From Acidobacteriota bacterium (lineage in GTDB: Bacteria; Acidobacteriota; JAAYUB01), in NCBI GenBank assembly GCA_012517875.1, contig JAAYUB010000017.1, positions 20,943-84,942 of the forward strand: a stretch of 64,000 nucleotides of DNA. The letters run 5' to 3'. The notes beneath the pieces are model-generated. The model was not told where the DNA came from and searched no databases. It saw only the letters and a program-made list of their open reading frames with translations. This document shows positions 61,225 to 64,000 of the stretch, piece by piece. Within the stretch, counting starts at the first letter, position 1; every line of letters starts with the position of its first letter. Position numbers and translations under genes: made by a program.

Positions 61225-63654
61225 ATGTCCATTGAAGATCAGTTGCGGGTCAGTCCCGACGCTCTCCGTTTCCGGTTCGACGGCCACCAGTTCCCGTGGA
61301 ACTCCACCCAGGAACAGCCCCCCTGCACCACCATCATCGGCCAGGAGCGGGCGCTCCGGGCCATCCGGCTGGGCCTGGAGATGAAGAGCATCGGCTACAA
61401 CGTGTTCGTCACCGGTCTGTCGGGCACCGGCAAGATGACCACCATTCAGTCGCTGCTGGCCGAGATCGACCGCTCCGGCCGGATCCCGGACGACCTGTGC
61501 TACGTCCACAACTTCCGCCATCCCGATTCCCCGCGCTGCCTCCACCTGCCGGCCGGCCACGGCAAGCTGCTGGAGAAGGAGATGAGCCGGCTGGTGGAAT
61601 ACTGCCTGGAGCACGTGCCGGAGATCCTCGAGAGCGATCAGTTCAAGAAGGAGCTGGACGGACTGCTGGAGCGCGCCCATGCCCGCGAGAAAGAGCTGAT
61701 CCGCGGCTTCGAGAAAAAGGTGAACGAGCGCAGCTTCGCGTTGGTCCAGGTCCAGTACGGCACCATCCAGCGCCCCGAACTGATGCCGGTCATCGACGAC
61801 AAGCCCGTGGCCATGGCCCAGCTGGAGCAGCAAGCCGACCAGGAGGAGTACCCCGCCGCCGAATTCGAGCGGATCAAGGCGGTGCACAAGGAACTGGCCC
61901 AGGAGATGGGCGAGCTGAGCAAGCAGCTCAAAGCGTTGCAGAAGGAGGTCCTCGAGACCCAAAGCAGCCTGGTCCGCGGTACGGTCCAGCCATTCATCGA
62001 TGAGATCATCGGCGAAATCCGCACCCGTTTCCCCTGGGAGGAGGTGAAGGAATTCCTGGCCGACGTGCAAGCCGACATCCTCGACCGGATCGAGATCTTC
62101 AAGGAGAAGCAGGAGGACAAGTCGAACATCCTGAGCTTCCTCTCCGCGCCGAAGGAATCCGGCAACCCCTACCTGCCCTACATGATCAATGTGATCATTG
62201 ACAACTCCGACCTCACCGGCGCCCCCATCATCATCGAGACCGTGCCCAGCTACCGCAACATCTTCGGCACCATCGAGAAAAGCGTTGAGCGCTCCGGCGC
62301 CATCCGGACGGATTTCATGCAGATCCGGGCTGGCTCCCTGCTGCGGGCCAACGGCGGTTATCTTGTGCTCAACGCGCGCGACGCCCTGATGGAGCCCGAG
62401 GTATACAAGAACCTGAAGCGGGCCCTCAAGTACAACAAAATGTCCATTCAGAGCTTCGACCCGTATCCGCTGCTGGCGTCATTCTACCTCACGCCCGAGC
62501 CCATCGACATCGACGTCAAGATCGTCATGATCGGGGATCGCGAGCTCTACCACATGCTGTATCAGCTGGACGAGGACTTCCGGAAGATTTTCAAGATCCT
62601 GGCGGATTTCGACTCGGTGATGAACAACACCACCGCCAACATCAACTGTTTCATTTCGCTGATGAGCAAGATCATCGACGAGGAAGACCTGCTCCACTTC
62701 GACCGCGAGGGCATCCTGGCCGTTCTGGAGCAGGCGGTCCGCATGGCCGGCCGCCGCACCAAGCTGACCACCCGCTTTTCCGACGTGGCCGATCTCATGC
62801 GCGAGGCCAGCCACTGGGCCGGTCGCGACCACCAGCCGCAAGTCAGCCGGAAGCATGTGGAGAAGGCCTACCAGGAGCGCGTCTTCCGTAGCAACCTCCC
62901 CGAGGAGAAACTGCAGGAGCTGATCGAGGACGGGATCATCCTCATCGATTCCGACGGCCGCCGAGTGGGCCAGGTGAACGGGCTGTCCGTCTACCAGTTG
63001 GGCTATTACTCGTTCGGCAAGCCCAGCCGGATCACCGCCGAGGTGTCGGTGGGCGATGACGGGGTGATCAACATCGAGCGCGAGGTGGGCCTATCCGGCA
63101 TGACCCACGACAAGGGCGTGTTCATCATCAGCCACCTGCTCCGTTCCCGCTACACCACCGACAAGCCGCTGAGCATGAACGCCTCCATCTGCTTCGAGCA
63201 GTCGTACGGCGGCGTCGACGGCGACAGCGCGTCCTCCACTGAAGTGTACGCGCTGCTCTCCGCCCTGAGCAACCTGCCTCTCCGCCAGGACCTGGCGGTG
63301 ACCGGTTCCGTGAATCAGAAGGGAATGATCCAGCCGGTGGGGGGCATCAACGAGAAGATCGAGGGGTTCTTCGACATCTGCGCCGCGCGTGGGCTGACCG
63401 GCACCCAGGGCGTGCTCATCCCGGTCCAGAACGTCGAGGATCTCATGCTTCGGGAACCCATCGTCAACGCGGTCCGCGAGGCCAAATTCCACATCTATGC
63501 CGTCGCCACCGTTGACGAAGGCATCGAGCTGCTCACCGGCGTGGTGGCCGGCGAGGCGGACGCGCAGGGTAACTGGACCGCCGGCTCGGTCAACGACCGC
63601 GTCAACCGCCGACTGCAGGAGTTCGCCGACACGCTGAAGCAGTACAAGCAGTGA
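61225..63654 (+). CDS. Lon-family ATP-dependent protease (LonB-like, single AAA+ chain)
   Basis: 809 aa. N-terminal ATP-binding part with Walker A 'GLSGTGK' (Lys70), followed by a large helical insert (about 110-270). After a second conserved block ('SLLRANGGYLVLNARDALME') comes a Lon-C proteolytic domain with 'GGVDGDSASSTEVYALL' (Ser668) and 'GGINEKIEGFFD' (Lys711); the 43-residue spacing equals that of E. coli Lon (Ser679/Lys722). This COG1067 type is distinct from housekeeping LonA. Likely removes damaged proteins. Start 'MSIEDQLRV' with 'aaggag' upstream. Confidence 0.9.
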   Translation: MSIEDQLRVSPDALRFRFDGHQFPWNSTQEQPPCTTIIGQERALRAIRLGLEMKSIGYNVFVTGLSGTGKMTTIQSLLAEIDRSGRIPDDLCYVHNFRHPDSPRCLHLPAGHGKLLEKEMSRLVEYCLEHVPEILESDQFKKELDGLLERAHAREKELIRGFEKKVNERSFALVQVQYGTIQRPELMPVIDDKPVAMAQLEQQADQEEYPAAEFERIKAVHKELAQEMGELSKQLKALQKEVLETQSSLVRGTVQPFIDEIIGEIRTRFPWEEVKEFLADVQADILDRIEIFKEKQEDKSNILSFLSAPKESGNPYLPYMINVIIDNSDLTGAPIIIETVPSYRNIFGTIEKSVERSGAIRTDFMQIRAGSLLRANGGYLVLNARDALMEPEVYKNLKRALKYNKMSIQSFDPYPLLASFYLTPEPIDIDVKIVMIGDRELYHMLYQLDEDFRKIFKILADFDSVMNNTTANINCFISLMSKIIDEEDLLHFDREGILAVLEQAVRMAGRRTKLTTRFSDVADLMREASHWAGRDHQPQVSRKHVEKAYQERVFRSNLPEEKLQELIEDGIILIDSDGRRVGQVNGLSVYQLGYYSFGKPSRITAEVSVGDDGVINIEREVGLSGMTHDKGVFIISHLLRSRYTTDKPLSMNASICFEQSYGGVDGDSASSTEVYALLSALSNLPLRQDLAVTGSVNQKGMIQPVGGINEKIEGFFDICAARGLTGTQGVLIPVQNVEDLMLREPIVNAVREAKFHIYAVATVDEGIELLTGVVAGEADAQGNWTAGSVNDRVNRRLQEFADTLKQYKQ

Positions 63655-63684
63655 TCCGATCGCCATTCCATCTGGAGGACATCC

Positions 63685-64000
63685 ATGATCTGCACGTTCG
63701 ACCAACTCTTCGAGGCCGTCCGGAACCGGCCCCGGCGCACGCTGGCGGTTCCGTCCGCCGAAGGCGGCTCCATCGTGGCCGCCTGCGCCGAAGCTTACCG
63801 GGCGGGCATCTGCGACACGATTCTCATCGGCGATCCGGCCAAGCTCGACGCGCTGCGGCAAGCCCACGCCCGGGACTGCGACGGCCTGCGCGTCGAGGCC
63901 GAGCCCGATCCGGACCGGGCGGTGGCCCGCGCACTGACCCTGATTCGAGCGGGCGAAGCCAACCTGCTCATGAAGGGGAAGACCGACACCCCGACGCTGC
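63685..64000 (+). CDS. Phosphate acetyl/butyryltransferase, N-terminal part (partial)
   Basis: The gene runs off the window; 105 codons are visible. The N terminus 'FDQLFEAVRNRPRRTLAVPS' and 'AYRAGICDTILIGDP' match the phosphate acetyl/butyryltransferase family, and 'ANLLMKGKTDTPTL' is its signature loop. Phosphate butyryltransferase (ptb) is the closest match because of that loop, but a related acyltransferase cannot be excluded. 'tggagg' lies before the ATG, and the gene follows the Lon-family gene by 30 bases. Confidence 0.85.
   Translation, partial: MICTFDQLFEAVRNRPRRTLAVPSAEGGSIVAACAEAYRAGICDTILIGDPAKLDALRQAHARDCDGLRVEAEPDPDRAVARALTLIRAGEANLLMKGKTDTPTL

Overview
The window looks like a chromosomal stretch from an uncultured or little-studied member of the Acidobacteriota or a close relative. 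The pointers are high GC, a GWxTD-domain lipoprotein, a large TonB-dependent receptor with an N-terminal carboxypeptidase-regulatory-like domain, a split nuo/atp organisation, and FHA- and TPR-rich proteins. Taxonomy is inferred from gene content only. There is no rRNA, tRNA, CRISPR array, insertion sequence or prophage.

Region 1 (1-9.7 kb) is housekeeping: the tail of pyrH, a PcrA/UvrD helicase, a coupled nifU-nifS pair with a perfect 18-bp palindrome in its leader, a small FmdB-type zinc ribbon, a fused aroD-aroE enzyme, and a radical SAM protein fused to a DUF2344 domain. Region 2 (9.7-17.8 kb, minus strand) is a cell-shape operon, fecR-like / GGDEF / mreB / mreC / mreD / mrdA / rodA, reading on into the radical SAM gene. 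mrdA carries an in-frame amber codon.

Region 3 (17.8-22.5 kb) holds a cupin gene and a sulfate-activation block. In it cysC is intact, but sat and a type I phosphodiesterase gene carry frameshifts and nonsense codons. Upstream is a class II aldolase whose C-terminal tail resembles a microcompartment encapsulation peptide. Region 4 (22.7-27.2 kb) has an ECF sigma/anti-sigma pair, a nitroreductase, and panB-panC with a DUF2520 gene.

Region 5 (27.3-37.7 kb) is the most unusual part. Nine plus-strand genes are packed together: PP2C phosphatase, small helical protein, TPR protein, FliA-like sigma factor, FliG-like protein, FliH/SctL-like protein, FHA-FHA-TM-TPR protein, exported TPR protein and FHA-FHA-TM protein. 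No flagellar or type III export genes are present. I read this as an uncharacterised envelope-associated apparatus under phospho-dependent control. A helix-hairpin-helix protein converges on its end.

Region 6 (37.9-49.9 kb) is a respiratory operon, nuoABCDHIJKLMN without nuoEFG, continuing into atpZ-atpI-atpB-atpE and ending at a strong terminator. Region 7 (49.9-64 kb) holds an orphan pseudopilin, a membrane-anchored PP2C phosphatase, the TonB-dependent receptor, a repeat-rich intergenic stretch, the GWxTD lipoprotein, grpE, a YprB-like nuclease, a Lys/Ala/Pro-rich protein ending in a UvrD-like module, pgeF, a Lon-family protease and the start of a phosphate acyl/butyryltransferase gene.
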